Assembly: GCA_025357945.1 (NCBI GenBank)
Contig: JANYLJ010000067.1
Span: forward strand, 40,434-104,433
Reading direction: 5' to 3'
From: Gemmatimonadota bacterium
GTDB lineage: Bacteria; Gemmatimonadota; Gemmatimonadetes; Gemmatimonadales; GWC2-71-9
Length of the DNA: 64,000 nt
The notes beneath the pieces were generated by a model that saw only the letters and a program-made list of their open reading frames with translations, was not told the DNA's origin and did no database searches. Made by a program: the position numbers and the translations under genes. Below are positions 16,618 through 25,853 of the stretch, piece after piece (position 1 is the first letter of the stretch; every line of letters starts with the position of its first letter).

Positions 16618-16793
16618 GGGGCCTCCCGCCCAGGGTACGCTGACAGGTAGCAAGGGCCTTGCCAGTGGAGCGCGCAGGGCGCCGGACCCCGGCGTTCCAC
16701 TCCGGTGTGGCGGGAACGCATCGGTTTTGCACCCCTGTTCCGATCGTCCAGGCCGAGCCGTCACTTTATTGCCGGACCGCTAATTTGTTCGCC

Positions 16794-18743
16794 ATGAGCC
16801 AACAACTCGACACCCTGCTGAACGAGGAGCGCCGCTTCCCGCCCGCCCCGGCGTTTGCGGCCCGGGCGCATGGAACGGCGGCCACCTACGCCGCCGCCAA
16901 GGCCGACCGCCTCCAATTCTGGGCCGAACGCGCCGCCGAGCTGGAGTGGTTCACGCCCTGGCGCACGGTGTTGGAGTGGGACCTCCCGCACGCCCGCTGG
17001 TTCACCGGCGGCACACTGAACGCGTCGGTCAATTGTCTCGATCGGCACGTCCGGGGCGCGAAACGCAACCAGGCGGCACTGCTCTGGGAGGGCGAACCGG
17101 GCGACCGGCGTGTGCTCACCTACTGGGAGCTCTACCGCGAAACCTGCCGCGCGGCGAACGCCCTGCGCGCCCTCGGCGTCAAGCGCGGCGATCGCGTGGC
17201 GATCTACTTGCCGATGATCCCGGAAGCCGCGATCGCGATGCTTGCGTGCGCGCGCATCGGTGCGGTGCATTCGGTGGTGTTCGGCGGCTTCTCCGCCGAG
17301 TCACTGCGCGACCGGATCACCGACGCCAAGGCGGTCTGTTGCATCACCGCCGACGGCGGATATCGGCGCGGCCAGGCATTGCCGCTCAAGCGCTTCGTGG
17401 ACGACGCCCTCGCCGAGTGCCCGTCGGTCACCAGTTGCCTGGTGGTTCATCGTGGTGGCGGGGCGCTCGATCCGACGCACTGCCCGATGACGGACGGCCG
17501 CGATCACTGGTGGCACCGCGCGCTCGACGCCGAGTCGGCGCATTGCGAGCCCGAACGGATGGCAGCAGAGGACCTCCTGTTCATTCTGTACACGTCGGGC
17601 ACGACCGGGAAACCGAAGGGGGTCGTGCACACCACCGGTGGCTACCTCACCCAGGTGGCGACGACGACGAAGTACGTCTTCGACCTGCGCGACGACGACG
17701 TCTTCTGGTGCACCGCCGATATCGGCTGGGTGACGGGCCATTCGTATGTCGTATACGGTCCGCTCGCCAACGGTGCCACGGTGATGATGTACGAAGGGGC
17801 GCCCGACTGGCCCGAGCGCGACCGCTTCTGGGACATCTGCGAACGCTACGGCGTGACGGTGCTGTACACCGCACCGACCGCAATTCGTGCCTTCATGAAA
17901 TGGGGTAGCGAACATCCGGCGAAACACGACCTCTCCCGGCTCCGGTTGCTCGGCAGCGTGGGCGAGCCGATCAATCCGGAAGCATGGATCTGGTACCACG
18001 AGCAGATCGGCGGCGGGCGTTGCCCGATTGTCGACACCTGGTGGCAGACCGAAACCGGCGGGATCATGATCACGCCGCTGCCGGGTGTGGTCACCACCAA
18101 GCCGGGCTCCGCGACGATTCCCTTCCCCGGCATCGATGTCGAGCTGGTGGATGTCCAAGGGACCCCGCTCACCCAGGGCGGTGGGTTCCTGACCATCACG
18201 TCGCCGTGGCCGGGCATGCTGCGCACCATCTACGGCGACGACGAGCGCTATCGCGACACCTACTGGAGCCGGTTCCCGGGTCGCTACTTCGCCGGCGACG
18301 GCGCCAAGCTGGACGACGACGGGTACTGGTGGATCCTGGGGCGCGTCGACGACGTGCTCAACGTCGCCGGTCACCGCATCGGCACCATGGAAGTCGAAAG
18401 CGCGCTCGTCGATCATCCCGCCGTCGCGGAGGCGGCGGTCGTCGGCCGGGCGCACGAGCTCAAGGGCCAGGCGATCGCGGCGTTCGTCACGCTGAAGGAC
18501 GGCATCCACCCATCGAGCGCACTCCGCGACGAGCTGCGCGATCACGTCGCGATCAAGATCGGTGCCATTGCGAAGCCCGACGACATTCTGTTTTCAGCCG
18601 ACCTGCCCAAGACGCGGTCGGGCAAGATCATGCGGCGGTTGCTGCGCGACATCGCCGACGGGAGAGCGCTCGGCGACACCACGACGCTCGCGGATCCGAA
18701 CGTCGTGGCGCGGCTAAAAACGCAGTACGAGGACAAAGAATAG
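16794..18743 (+). CDS. acs: Acetyl-CoA synthetase
   Basis: AMP-forming acetate-CoA ligase of 649 residues, the usual family length. The nucleotide loop is [12 protein letters not shown] (about residues 264-275), the acetyl-pocket/adenine region is [10 protein letters not shown], and the hinge region is [18 protein letters not shown]. The C-terminal [11 protein letters not shown] contains the catalytic and acetylation-regulated lysine, K611. It makes acetyl-CoA from acetate in the cytoplasm. ATG 16794 is preferred over a start 135 bases upstream because the homologous N terminus begins there. It is divergent from the STAS gene and converges with kup across a heptamer element. Confidence 0.96.
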   Translation: MSQQLDTLLNEERRFPPAPAFAARAHGTAATYAAAKADRLQFWAERAAELEWFTPWRTVLEWDLPHARWFTGGTLNASVNCLDRHVRGAKRNQAALLWEGEPGDRRVLTYWELYRETCRAANALRALGVKRGDRVAIYLPMIPEAAIAMLACARIGAVHSVVFGGFSAESLRDRITDAKAVCCITADGGYRRGQALPLKRFVDDALAECPSVTSCLVVHRGGGALDPTHCPMTDGRDHWWHRALDAESAHCEPERMAAEDLLFILYTSGTTGKPKGVVHTTGGYLTQVATTTKYVFDLRDDDVFWCTADIGWVTGHSYVVYGPLANGATVMMYEGAPDWPERDRFWDICERYGVTVLYTAPTAIRAFMKWGSEHPAKHDLSRLRLLGSVGEPINPEAWIWYHEQIGGGRCPIVDTWWQTETGGIMITPLPGVVTTKPGSATIPFPGIDVELVDVQGTPLTQGGGFLTITSPWPGMLRTIYGDDERYRDTYWSRFPGRYFAGDGAKLDDDGYWWILGRVDDVLNVAGHRIGTMEVESALVDHPAVAEAAVVGRAHELKGQAIAAFVTLKDGIHPSSALRDELRDHVAIKIGAIAKPDDILFSADLPKTRSGKIMRRLLRDIADGRALGDTTTLADPNVVARLKTQYEDKE

Positions 18744-18838
18744 GAGAGACGAGAGACGAGAGACGAGAAAAACGCCGGGGTCGCGCCTTGTTTCCCGGGC
18801 GACGGCACCTTCTCGTCTCTCGTCTCTCGTCTCTCGTG
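18744..18838. repeat. GAGACGA heptamer hairpin element, locus 3
   Basis: The left arm (18744-18769) starts right after the acs stop and the right arm (18811-18838) ends at the kup stop, so the element exactly fills the convergent junction. The inner sequence has further GC-rich complementarity (GGTCGC with GCGAC), which would extend the hairpin. Confidence 0.92.
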
Positions 18839-20770
18839 CTACACCTCGATCTGCGTCCCCAGCTCGATCACCCGGTTTGGCGGCAGCCCGAAGAATGACG
18901 CCGCGCTGATGGCGTTCCGGCTCATCACGGCAAACAGCTCGGCGCGCCACGGCGGCATGGAACCCGGCGTGTGCTCGACACCCGCTCGGCGGGGCGGCAC
19001 GATCAGCGTCTCGCGACCGAGATAGAACGTCACGTCGTGGAGCTTCAGCGAAGGAACCGGTTCGCCCGCTTCGTGCAGCGACTGCCCAATCGCTGCGAGG
19101 ATCTCGGGCACGTTGGGAGATTCCATGAACCCGTACCGCGCGGTGACCTGGTAGAACCCGGCGCCCCGTGCTGCTACGGTCACGCGGTCGACGTCGGCGA
19201 CCTGCGGGATTTCCTGCGACGACAGCGTCATCAGCACGACCTTGTCATGCAGCACCTTGTTGTGCTTGAGATGATGCAGCAGCACCGGCGGCGCCACATT
19301 CGGAATCGCGGTCAAGAACACCGCCACGCCGGACACGCGCAACGGCTTGCTCCGCTCGATGTCGGGAATGAAGAGGTCGAGTGGCAACGATGTCTCGGTG
19401 AGGATACCGGTCACCTGCTGCCGTCCGCGACGCCACGTGCTCATCAACAGGTAGATCACCGCGCCAGCCGCGAGCGGGAACCAGCCGCCCTCGACGAACT
19501 TGATCATGTTGGCGCCGAAGAAGGCAAGGTCAACGACCACGAAGAGCGACGTCAACGACACGACCGCCCAGAGCGGCCAGTGCCAGATCTTCCGCTGCAC
19601 CACGGCGAACAGGATCGACGTGATCAACATCGTTCCCGTGACGGCAACGCCATAGGTCGCCGCGAGGGCGTGGGACGACTTGAACGCCAGGACGAGTGCC
19701 ACGGTGCCGAGCCAGAGCGCCCAATTGATGCCGGGCATGTAGATCTGACCGATCTCGGAGCGCGACGTGTGGATCAGTCGCATCCGCGGCACGAAGCCGA
19801 GTTGCATCGCCTGTTGGGTCAGCGAGAATGCCCCGGAGATCAGCGCCTGCGATGCGATGGTCGCCGCCATCGTGGCGATCGCCACCATCGGATAGAGCGC
19901 CCATCCCGGCACCAGGCTGAAGAACGGATTGGCGACGGCCGCGCGTCCTTCTGCCAGCAGCACCGCGCCCTGGCCGAGATAGTTGAGCATCAGCGCCGGC
20001 AGCACGAAACCCCACCAGGCCAGCCGGATCGGGCGGCGGCCGAAGTGTCCCATGTCGGCGTAGAGTGCCTCGGCGCCGGTGAGGACCAGGAAGATCGACC
20101 CGAGGACGAAGAAGCTGCCGAAGCCGTTGCGTTGCAGGTACGCCAGTCCATGGGACGGATCGAGCGCGGCGAGCACCCCCGGGTGCAGCATGATGCCCCG
20201 CACGCCGAGCACCGCGAGACAACCGAACCAGAGCACCATGAATCGGCCGAAGAGGCCGCCGACACGGGCGGTGCCGCGCTTCTGGATCCAGAACAATCCG
20301 GTCAGGATACCGACGGTGAGCGGCACCACCCAGCGTTGGAACGCCGGTGTGGCGACGTGGAGACCTTCCACGGCCGAGAGGACCGAAATCGCCGGCGTGA
20401 TCACGCCGTCGCCATAGAGCAGTGCCGCACCGAAGAGGCCCAGCATCAGCAGCAGTTCGCGGCGATGTCCCGCCGGCCCGCGCGGCCGGACCAGCGCCAG
20501 TAGTGCCAGGATACCGCCCTCGCCGCGGTTGTCGGCCCGCAGCACCATCGCGATGTACTTGAACGACACGACGAAGTTGAGCGACCAGAACACCAGCGAG
20601 AGGACGCCGAGGACGTTCTCGGACGAAAGCGGCACCGCGTGGGCGCCGTTGAAGCATTCCTTGAGGGCGTAGAGCGGCGAGGTACCGATGTCGCCGTACA
20701 CCACACCCAGCGCCGCGAGGGCAAGGCCGGCAAGGACCTTACCTGATGGCGGCTTGCGCTCGTCGGTCAC
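18839..20770 (-). CDS. kup: Kup-family low-affinity potassium transporter
   Basis: Inner-membrane protein of 643 residues with about twelve transmembrane helices in the first 450 residues and a cytoplasmic C-terminal domain. The hallmark GVVYGDIGTSPLYALKE is near the N terminus, followed by NRGEGGILALLAL and GDGVITPAISVLSAVEGL. It imports K+ with protons. GTG 20770 overlaps the upstream thioredoxin-like gene as GTGA and fits the N terminus of the family; a longer reading would lie inside the neighbour. The pairing with a periplasmic DsbA-like protein is unusual. Confidence 0.95.
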   Translation of the reverse strand: MTDERKPPSGKVLAGLALAALGVVYGDIGTSPLYALKECFNGAHAVPLSSENVLGVLSLVFWSLNFVVSFKYIAMVLRADNRGEGGILALLALVRPRGPAGHRRELLLMLGLFGAALLYGDGVITPAISVLSAVEGLHVATPAFQRWVVPLTVGILTGLFWIQKRGTARVGGLFGRFMVLWFGCLAVLGVRGIMLHPGVLAALDPSHGLAYLQRNGFGSFFVLGSIFLVLTGAEALYADMGHFGRRPIRLAWWGFVLPALMLNYLGQGAVLLAEGRAAVANPFFSLVPGWALYPMVAIATMAATIASQALISGAFSLTQQAMQLGFVPRMRLIHTSRSEIGQIYMPGINWALWLGTVALVLAFKSSHALAATYGVAVTGTMLITSILFAVVQRKIWHWPLWAVVSLTSLFVVVDLAFFGANMIKFVEGGWFPLAAGAVIYLLMSTWRRGRQQVTGILTETSLPLDLFIPDIERSKPLRVSGVAVFLTAIPNVAPPVLLHHLKHNKVLHDKVVLMTLSSQEIPQVADVDRVTVAARGAGFYQVTARYGFMESPNVPEILAAIGQSLHEAGEPVPSLKLHDVTFYLGRETLIVPPRRAGVEHTPGSMPPWRAELFAVMSRNAISAASFFGLPPNRVIELGTQIEV

Positions 20771-21474
20771 CGGCCGCCGGTAGGCTTCATTGGGCTGGAG
20801 GGAGCCGGTGCCGCAGCGATGATCGAATCCACCAGCTTGACCATCTGGTCGCTCGCCATGTTCGAATAGATCCGGCCGCCGATGAGGAACGAGGGCGTGG
20901 AGTTGACGCCGAGCGCGGCTCCCTCGTTGGCTGAGGCCTGGATCCGTCCGGCGAACTTCGCCGACTTCATGCACACGTTCCATGCGTCAACGTTCAACCC
21001 GGCGGCCTTGACGATGTCGGTGAACACCGACATCGGGTTCGCGGAGAACGCCCAATCATTCTGGCGGCGGAACATCGCTTCCTTCACGTCCCAGAAATGC
21101 CGCTGGTCATCGGCGCACGCCGCCGCGTGGGACGCGACCCGCGTATGGGAGTGCACCCCGTCGAGCGGGAAGTCGCGATAGCGGAGCCGCGCCTTGCCCG
21201 CGTCGATCAATCGGACCTTGATGTCCGGCAGCTGCACTTGGTCAAAATTGGCGCACTGCGGGCACTGGAAGTCGCCGTATTCGGTGACCTCGACCGGCGC
21301 GCTGGCCGCACCCATGAGGTAGCCGCGGAACCCGGAGGTGTCCGCCGCTGTTACGACCACATTGGCCGGGATCGAGACGTTGTGGCTGCCCAGCATGCGG
21401 CTGGCGATGAACCAGACGCCGCCAGCCACCACGATGCCGAGAGCGATATAGAACGGCTTTTGACCGGGGGCCAT
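20767..21474 (-). CDS. Membrane-anchored DsbA-family thiol-disulfide oxidoreductase
   Basis: Protein of 235 residues with an N-terminal membrane anchor (residues 8-24) and a thioredoxin-fold domain outside. The active site is CPQC (C71-C74) in GDFQCPQCANF. The cis-proline loop is GVNSTPSFLIGG and the usual inserted helical domain lies between. It resembles DsbA/DsbG-like and BdbD-type proteins with the Thioredoxin_4 domain and would make or shuffle disulfides in the periplasm. It is coupled to kup by a 4-base overlap. Two additional Cys residues (AAACADD and NVCMK) may form a second pair. Confidence 0.87.
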   Translation of the reverse strand: MAPGQKPFYIALGIVVAGGVWFIASRMLGSHNVSIPANVVVTAADTSGFRGYLMGAASAPVEVTEYGDFQCPQCANFDQVQLPDIKVRLIDAGKARLRYRDFPLDGVHSHTRVASHAAACADDQRHFWDVKEAMFRRQNDWAFSANPMSVFTDIVKAAGLNVDAWNVCMKSAKFAGRIQASANEGAALGVNSTPSFLIGGRIYSNMASDQMVKLVDSIIAAAPAPSSPMKPTGGR

Positions 21475-21617
21475 GCTGCCTCAGGCGCATCAGCCGGCGA
21501 GCGCGGGACCCCGTTTGGGGGTGTCACGGCGGCGGACGCGCAGGACAAGTGAATCCGCGCTCGCACCAGCCTGAACCGGCTGGCGACGCCGACAATCTAA
21601 TGCTCGCCGGGTCGGAA

Positions 21618-21647
21618 TTGCCCTCAAGTGCCCGGATTCTCTATATT
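21618..21647 (+). promoter_or_regulatory. Possible promoter for the small gene at 21696
   Basis: TTGCCC (21618-21623) and TATATT (21642-21647) are separated by 18 bases in the divergent region between the DsbA-like gene and the next plus-strand gene. The match is fair for a sigma-70-type promoter and the spacing is acceptable. A start of transcription near 21654 would give a leader of about 40 bases. Confidence 0.45.
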
Positions 21648-21695
21648 GCACGGAGAGCAAGTCACCGGACGAGGCGCCCCTGCCTCGGCAAACTC

Positions 21696-22004
21696 ATGAA
21701 GGAAGGTCGATTGACGAAGAAGAAGGCGGCCCCCCGCACGCCGGCGATGCCGACGGCGCTGGACCAGGCGCGAGACGAGTTGTTCAGTCACATCCTGCGC
21801 TGCGGAGTCCTCGAAGCAGCCGCAGAGCACCAGAAGGAATGGTTGGACGACACGATGCAGTACCTCGGCGAGCGCTACTCGCTGACACCTGAGCAACTCA
21901 CCCAGGTGCGCGCGCTCGGCGACCGATTCTGCCAGCCCGTCGTGAAGCGTGTCGCGGCGACGACGGAGCCGGAAGCGGAACCCGTTGCGGTAGGCCAGGA
22001 GTAA
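21696..22004 (+). CDS. Small hypothetical helical protein
   Basis: Protein of 102 residues from ATG 21696, or 97 from a TTG at 21711, which has GGAAGG four bases upstream. The N terminus is very basic (LTKKKAAPRTP). The middle (DQARDELFSHILRCGVLEAAAEHQKEWLDDTMQYLGERY) is predicted helical, and the tail is acidic (EPEAEPVAVGQE). I do not recognise a family; the basic start could contact nucleic acid. It stands alone between a divergent promoter region and a heptamer element, facing the osmC operon. Confidence 0.62.
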   Translation: MKEGRLTKKKAAPRTPAMPTALDQARDELFSHILRCGVLEAAAEHQKEWLDDTMQYLGERYSLTPEQLTQVRALGDRFCQPVVKRVAATTEPEAEPVAVGQE

Positions 22005-22007
22005 GAG

Positions 22008-22144
22008 CGAGACGAGAGACGAGAGAGACGAGAGAAACACCCACGGCCTCCGAAAGTTCGCCGGAGGCCGTCGCGTTGTTCGCGGTCGAGGCCAACTTCG
22101 CGTATCCCCGTCTCTCGTCTCTCGTCTCTCGACTCTCGTCTCTC
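22008..22144. repeat. GAGACGA heptamer hairpin element, locus 4
   Basis: The left arm (22008-22035) and right arm (22108-22144) carry slightly imperfect units, including an extra GA and one GTCTCGACTC variant. They surround a perfect 10-bp terminator-like stem. The element lies at the convergent junction of the small plus-strand gene and the osmC-like gene. Confidence 0.9.
22043..22071. terminator. Perfect 10-bp stem-loop inside repeat locus 4
   Basis: ACGGCCTCCG (22043-22052) and CGGAGGCCGT (22062-22071) are perfect complements around a 9-base loop. It sits between convergent genes, so it could terminate from either side. There is no long T-run, only GTTGTT further downstream. Confidence 0.55.
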
Positions 22145-22147
22145 AAC

Positions 22148-22561
22148 CTATTCGATCACGACTTCCGTCGTAATCGGTATATCCGGATTCAAGGACAACA
22201 ACACGCTGCAGTACTTCGCCACCGACAGGTCCACCGCTCGCCGCGCGGCCGCCTCGGTGAGTCCTGCGCCGGACAGCGTGAATCGCAGCCAGATCTCGGT
22301 GAACCGGCGCGGGTAGTCAGCGGCCCGGCGGCCGCCGACCTCCACTCGGCAATGGGTCAGCGTGATCCGTTTCTTCTCGAGCACGCTCACCACATCGGCA
22401 CCGGAGCACGCACCGGCCGCGCACACCAGCATGGTGACCGGGCTCGGACCCGCCACACCATCGCCGTCGAGAAGCACTCGCGGGCCGTCCGGCTTGCTGG
22501 CGGAGAAGCGGAGCCCACCGGTCCAGTCGAGTACGGCCATCAGCTTTTTCGGTTCGGTCAT
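22148..22561 (-). CDS. OsmC-family peroxiredoxin-like protein
   Basis: Protein of 137 residues with the OsmC/Ohr fold. The two catalytic Cys are in VCAAGACSGADVV (about residue 50) and VAKYCSVLLSL (about residue 120). The first motif in this YhfA-like branch is AACSGxDV, matched here. Members reduce organic hydroperoxides or act in redox defence. ATG 22561 overlaps the upstream transferase stop as ATGA. It is the last gene of a minus-strand operon starting with the M16 peptidase or TPR gene. Confidence 0.85.
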   Translation of the reverse strand: MTEPKKLMAVLDWTGGLRFSASKPDGPRVLLDGDGVAGPSPVTMLVCAAGACSGADVVSVLEKKRITLTHCRVEVGGRRAADYPRRFTEIWLRFTLSGAGLTEAAARRAVDLSVAKYCSVLLSLNPDIPITTEVVIE

Positions 22562-23070
22562 CGTGTCCTGAGCTTTCGGAAGAACGGTTGGTTGTAGTCG
22601 TAGATCGCGTACAGCGCGACGGCACCGGTCGCCCACGCGAGGGATTGCAGGTGCGGTAGCCCCAGGACGAACACGATCAGCGTCAACATCTGCAGCAGGG
22701 TAACCGCCTTGCCGCCGGGGCGCGCCGGCACCGCCGTGGCGTTGCCGCTCGCGAGCGTGCTGACGAAGGCAATCGTCGCCACGATGTCGCGCGCCAACAC
22801 CGCCATGACCTCGTACCAGGTCAGCGCGCCGGCGGCCCACACGACCGCGAATGCCACCGCCACGAAGAGTTTGTCGGCGATCGGGTCCAGCATCGCACCG
22901 AAGCGTGACCCGCCAAACCGGCGCGCCACCCAGCCGTCGCCGAGATCGGTGGCGGCGGCGAGCGCCAGGATAACGAGCCGCACCGGTGCGCTGCTGACGA
23001 GGGGAAAGAGGATCGCGAGCGGAATCCGCAGCAGCGTGATGCCGTCGGCCGGCGAGAAGAGTCCTGCCAT
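22558..23070 (-). CDS. CDP-alcohol phosphatidyltransferase (PgsA-like)
   Basis: Inner-membrane enzyme of 170 residues with a complete family motif D-x2-DG-x2-AR-x7-G-x3-D-x3-D at D42, D45, G46, A49, R50, G58, D62 and D66. It joins a CDP-activated lipid to an alcohol with release of CMP; phosphatidylglycerophosphate synthase is the likeliest assignment, by length and motif surroundings. It follows the M16 peptidase gene by 10 bases and overlaps the osmC-like gene. Confidence 0.87.
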   Translation of the reverse strand: MAGLFSPADGITLLRIPLAILFPLVSSAPVRLVILALAAATDLGDGWVARRFGGSRFGAMLDPIADKLFVAVAFAVVWAAGALTWYEVMAVLARDIVATIAFVSTLASGNATAVPARPGGKAVTLLQMLTLIVFVLGLPHLQSLAWATGAVALYAIYDYNQPFFRKLRTR

Positions 23071-23080
23071 GATGCGAAAG

Positions 23081-25849
23081 TTACTCGGTCGTGAGAGCCG
23101 CTACGACGCCTTCTGCCCGGGATGTCGGGTCGAGCGATTCCGCCGCGACGGCGTGGACCGCCTCGGCCGTCACGGCGCGATACGGCGCGGTCGGGTCGTC
23201 GAGCTCGGCTAACCCGTCGCCCAGCAGCCAGGCATCGGCGATTTCGCCGGCGTACGCACCCGCGGTCTGGCGTGACATCTCGACCTGGCCGACCAGTGTC
23301 GCCGTGGCCCTCGCGAGTTCCTCGCGCGGCGGCGGCTCGCGGCGGAACACGGCCAGTTCCTCGAGCATCGCGTCGCGCGCCTCGGCGAGTCGGGCCGGGT
23401 CGGTCGCGATATACGTGAGCAATCCACCGGCACGTTCCCGCTGCCACGAATTGGCGATCACGGTGTACGCCAGCGAACGCTTGCTGCGCAGCGACTCGAA
23501 TAGCCGGCCACCAAGTCCGGCGGCAATGGCGGCCCATGTTTCAGCAGCAAAACGCGCGGGATCGCGGTGGGACGGCCCCGGAAAGAGCATCGCCAGTGCG
23601 GACTGCTTGCGATCGCGGTGTTCCGTGCGGCTGCCCGCATGAATTGCGAGCGGGTTTCTCGCCGCGAGCGACGCTCCCTCCCTTGCCGTGTCGGTAGCAA
23701 CTGCGGCAACCGAGACACGGCTTGGGGAGGGTGCATCGCTCCGCGCCCGAGGATCACTGCTCGTTAGGATCGCAACCTGCTCGGCGAGTTCCTCGCCAAG
23801 CCGCTCGGGATCGGCGTCGCCGACCGCGATGATCGTGGTCCGGCCGCCCACGAGCATGTCGCCGTGCCATTCACGCACGGTGGCCGCGTCGAATGCGTTG
23901 AGTGATTCCGGTGTGCCGAGACTTGGCGATCCGTAACCCGTGTCGTTGAACGCCACGCCCATGGTGAGCTGCACCGGGAAGCGCACCATGTCATCAGCGA
24001 CCGCGCGGGCGTCATCCAGCAGCAGCCCGCGTTCGATCGCGATGGCGTCGGGATCGAATCGCGGCTGCTGCAGTACTTCGGCGAGAATCGCGGCTGCCTT
24101 GGCCACGTTTTCGCTGAGCACCGTCGCACCGAAGCCGAGCACGTCGGCACCCAGGCTTGGAGCGAGCGCACCGCCGAGTGATTCCATCGCGAAGGCGAGT
24201 TCACCCGCGTCGTACCGCAACGTCCCGCGCAGCATCGCACGGATCGCCAGCGCCGCAAGTCCCGCGGTAGCTGGCGTGGCGAGTACGGTTCGCGGGCGAT
24301 AGCAGCTCAGCGATGTCTGTCCCGTCTCGCCGAAGCGCGCCGTGAGGATGTCGAGGCCGTCGAGGGCGAGGTGGTGGACCGGGGGACGAGACGAGAGACG
24401 AGAGACGAGAGACGAGGGCTTGTCATCCTGAGCGAAGGCGCGGAGCGCCGGAGTCGAAGGACCTCGGTTCCGCGCACGAAGCCAGACATCTTCGCTCGGA
24501 GCCGAGGTCCTTCGACTGCGCAACGGCTCCGCCGTTGCTGCGCTCAGGATGACCGCTGATTTCATCGCGTCGCGCAATACATCCGCATCGAACCGCACGT
24601 CACTCTCGCTCGGCAGGTACGCCACCGCCGACACACCGTCCGGCACCAGCCAGCGACGCACGACGTCCCGCACCATCGCCGGTGTCACCGCCAACAGGTC
24701 GGCTTCCTCGCGGTCGAGCCGGGTCACGTCACCGAACGATTCGGCATCGGCGAGCGCGATGGCGCGGCTTTCGTAGCGTTCCAGCCGGCGGCCGAGGCGC
24801 GCACGCAGCATGGTGAGCGCGCGGCCGAACTCGGCCGGGGTGGGTTCCCGTGTTGTCATGTCGTGAATGGCGTTGCCGATCACGTCGAGCACGTTGGTCA
24901 ACCGCGTCGGATCGAGCTCGACACCGATCGAGAAGACGCCCGCGTCAACCACACCGTAACTCCCGACGCCGACTGAGTTCACCAGACCAATTTCGCGCAG
25001 CAGCCGCGAAAATCGTGAGCCGCGGCCGAGACCGAGGATCGCCGACGCCATGTCGAGCGCAGGAATCTCGGCGTCGAGCACACCGGGGGCGCGCCAGCCG
25101 AGCACGACTTCACCGAGCACCACGTCGCCGGTCAATCGTCGCGCCTGCACGGTCGCGGCGCCCGGCTCCGACGGGCCGGCTGGAATGGTGACCGCCGGCC
25201 GGACCCAGTCGCCCCACTTCGCGCGCAGCACGTCGAGGGCGACTTGCTCCTCGATGTCGGCGACGAGCGACACTATGGTGCGCGACGGGACGTAGCGACT
25301 GTGGTAGTACGTCGCGACATCATCACGCCGGAAGTGTGCCAGCATCGCTTCGGTGCCGATGCGCCAGCGGCGCAGGCGATGGCTGGCGTACAAGAGTTCG
25401 TGCAGCATTTCGCCGGCAACCGCACCCGGCGAATCGAGCTTGCGACGTGCCTCCTGGATGATCACGCCCAGTTCGCGACCGAGTTCGTCGGCGTCGAGGG
25501 ATGCATTGCGCACCTGATCCGCCTGAAGTGCCACCAGCCCGGCCGCATGGCGCACCGGCACCGAGGCGTAGTACACGGTGCGGTCGTACGCCGTGTAGGC
25601 GTTGAGGGAGCCGCCGAGCGCCTTGGTGCGCTGCGCCAGTTCGCCCGGACCGAGCGACGGCGTACCCTTGAAGAGCATGTGCTCGAGGACGTGCGAGATC
25701 CCCACGAGCTCGTCGGGCTCGTCGAGGAATCCGGCGCGAACGTGGCTGACGAGCGCCGCGGCCGGCGCGGTCCGGCGTCGCTGCACCAGCAGCGTCACGC
25801 CATTGGGAAGTTGTTCGCGCCAGAGACCGTCGGTTGGTGTCGCGCTCAC
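23081..25849 (-). CDS. M16 insulinase-family peptidase with repeat insertion in the inter-domain linker
   Basis: Fused two-halves M16 protein of 922 residues. The N-terminal half has the inverted zinc motif H53-V-L-E56-H57 (ISHVLEHMLF) and the third ligand region GVIIQEARRK, so it should be an active metallopeptidase. The C-terminal half (from about residue 500) is the partner domain with RSKRSLAYTV near residue 800, the conserved R/Y substrate-binding segment. Residues about 433-489 are encoded by two different dispersed repeats (24384-24416 and 24421-24553) and read [13 protein letters not shown] and RSRRTSAPSEDV. They sit in the flexible linker, and the frame stays open. No signal peptide is obvious. 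Confidence 0.9.
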   Translation of the reverse strand: MSATPTDGLWREQLPNGVTLLVQRRRTAPAAALVSHVRAGFLDEPDELVGISHVLEHMLFKGTPSLGPGELAQRTKALGGSLNAYTAYDRTVYYASVPVRHAAGLVALQADQVRNASLDADELGRELGVIIQEARRKLDSPGAVAGEMLHELLYASHRLRRWRIGTEAMLAHFRRDDVATYYHSRYVPSRTIVSLVADIEEQVALDVLRAKWGDWVRPAVTIPAGPSEPGAATVQARRLTGDVVLGEVVLGWRAPGVLDAEIPALDMASAILGLGRGSRFSRLLREIGLVNSVGVGSYGVVDAGVFSIGVELDPTRLTNVLDVIGNAIHDMTTREPTPAEFGRALTMLRARLGRRLERYESRAIALADAESFGDVTRLDREEADLLAVTPAMVRDVVRRWLVPDGVSAVAYLPSESDVRFDADVLRDAMKSAVILSAATAEPLRSRRTSAPSEDVWLRARNRGPSTPALRAFAQDDKPSSLVSRLSSRPPVHHLALDGLDILTARFGETGQTSLSCYRPRTVLATPATAGLAALAIRAMLRGTLRYDAGELAFAMESLGGALAPSLGADVLGFGATVLSENVAKAAAILAEVLQQPRFDPDAIAIERGLLLDDARAVADDMVRFPVQLTMGVAFNDTGYGSPSLGTPESLNAFDAATVREWHGDMLVGGRTTIIAVGDADPERLGEELAEQVAILTSSDPRARSDAPSPSRVSVAAVATDTAREGASLAARNPLAIHAGSRTEHRDRKQSALAMLFPGPSHRDPARFAAETWAAIAAGLGGRLFESLRSKRSLAYTVIANSWQRERAGGLLTYIATDPARLAEARDAMLEELAVFRREPPPREELARATATLVGQVEMSRQTAGAYAGEIADAWLLGDGLAELDDPTAPYRAVTAEAVHAVAAESLDPTSRAEGVVAALTTE
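24384..24416. repeat. GAGACGA heptamer array, locus 5 (single arm, intragenic)
   Basis: Only the purine arm is present, about four and a half units, inside the M16 peptidase coding region. It ends 5 bases before a copy of the second repeat family, as if the two had been inserted at the same permissive site or one had targeted the other. Confidence 0.88.
24421..24553. repeat. GTCATCCTGAGCG-bounded palindromic repeat, intragenic copy
   Basis: The outer arms GTCATCCTGAGCG (24422-24434) and CGCTCAGGATGAC (24541-24553) are perfect 13-bp complements. Inside, GGACCTCGG and CCGAGGTCC form a second stem. The copy is inside the M16 peptidase gene, in frame and without stops on the coding strand. The same ends recur at 38522-38655. 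Confidence 0.9.
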
Positions 25850-25853
25850 TCGC

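Noticed and set aside
24384..24553. M16 peptidase gene as a pseudogene split by insertions
   Set aside because: The frame is open through both repeats, both halves keep their key motifs and spacing, and the operon overlaps are intact.
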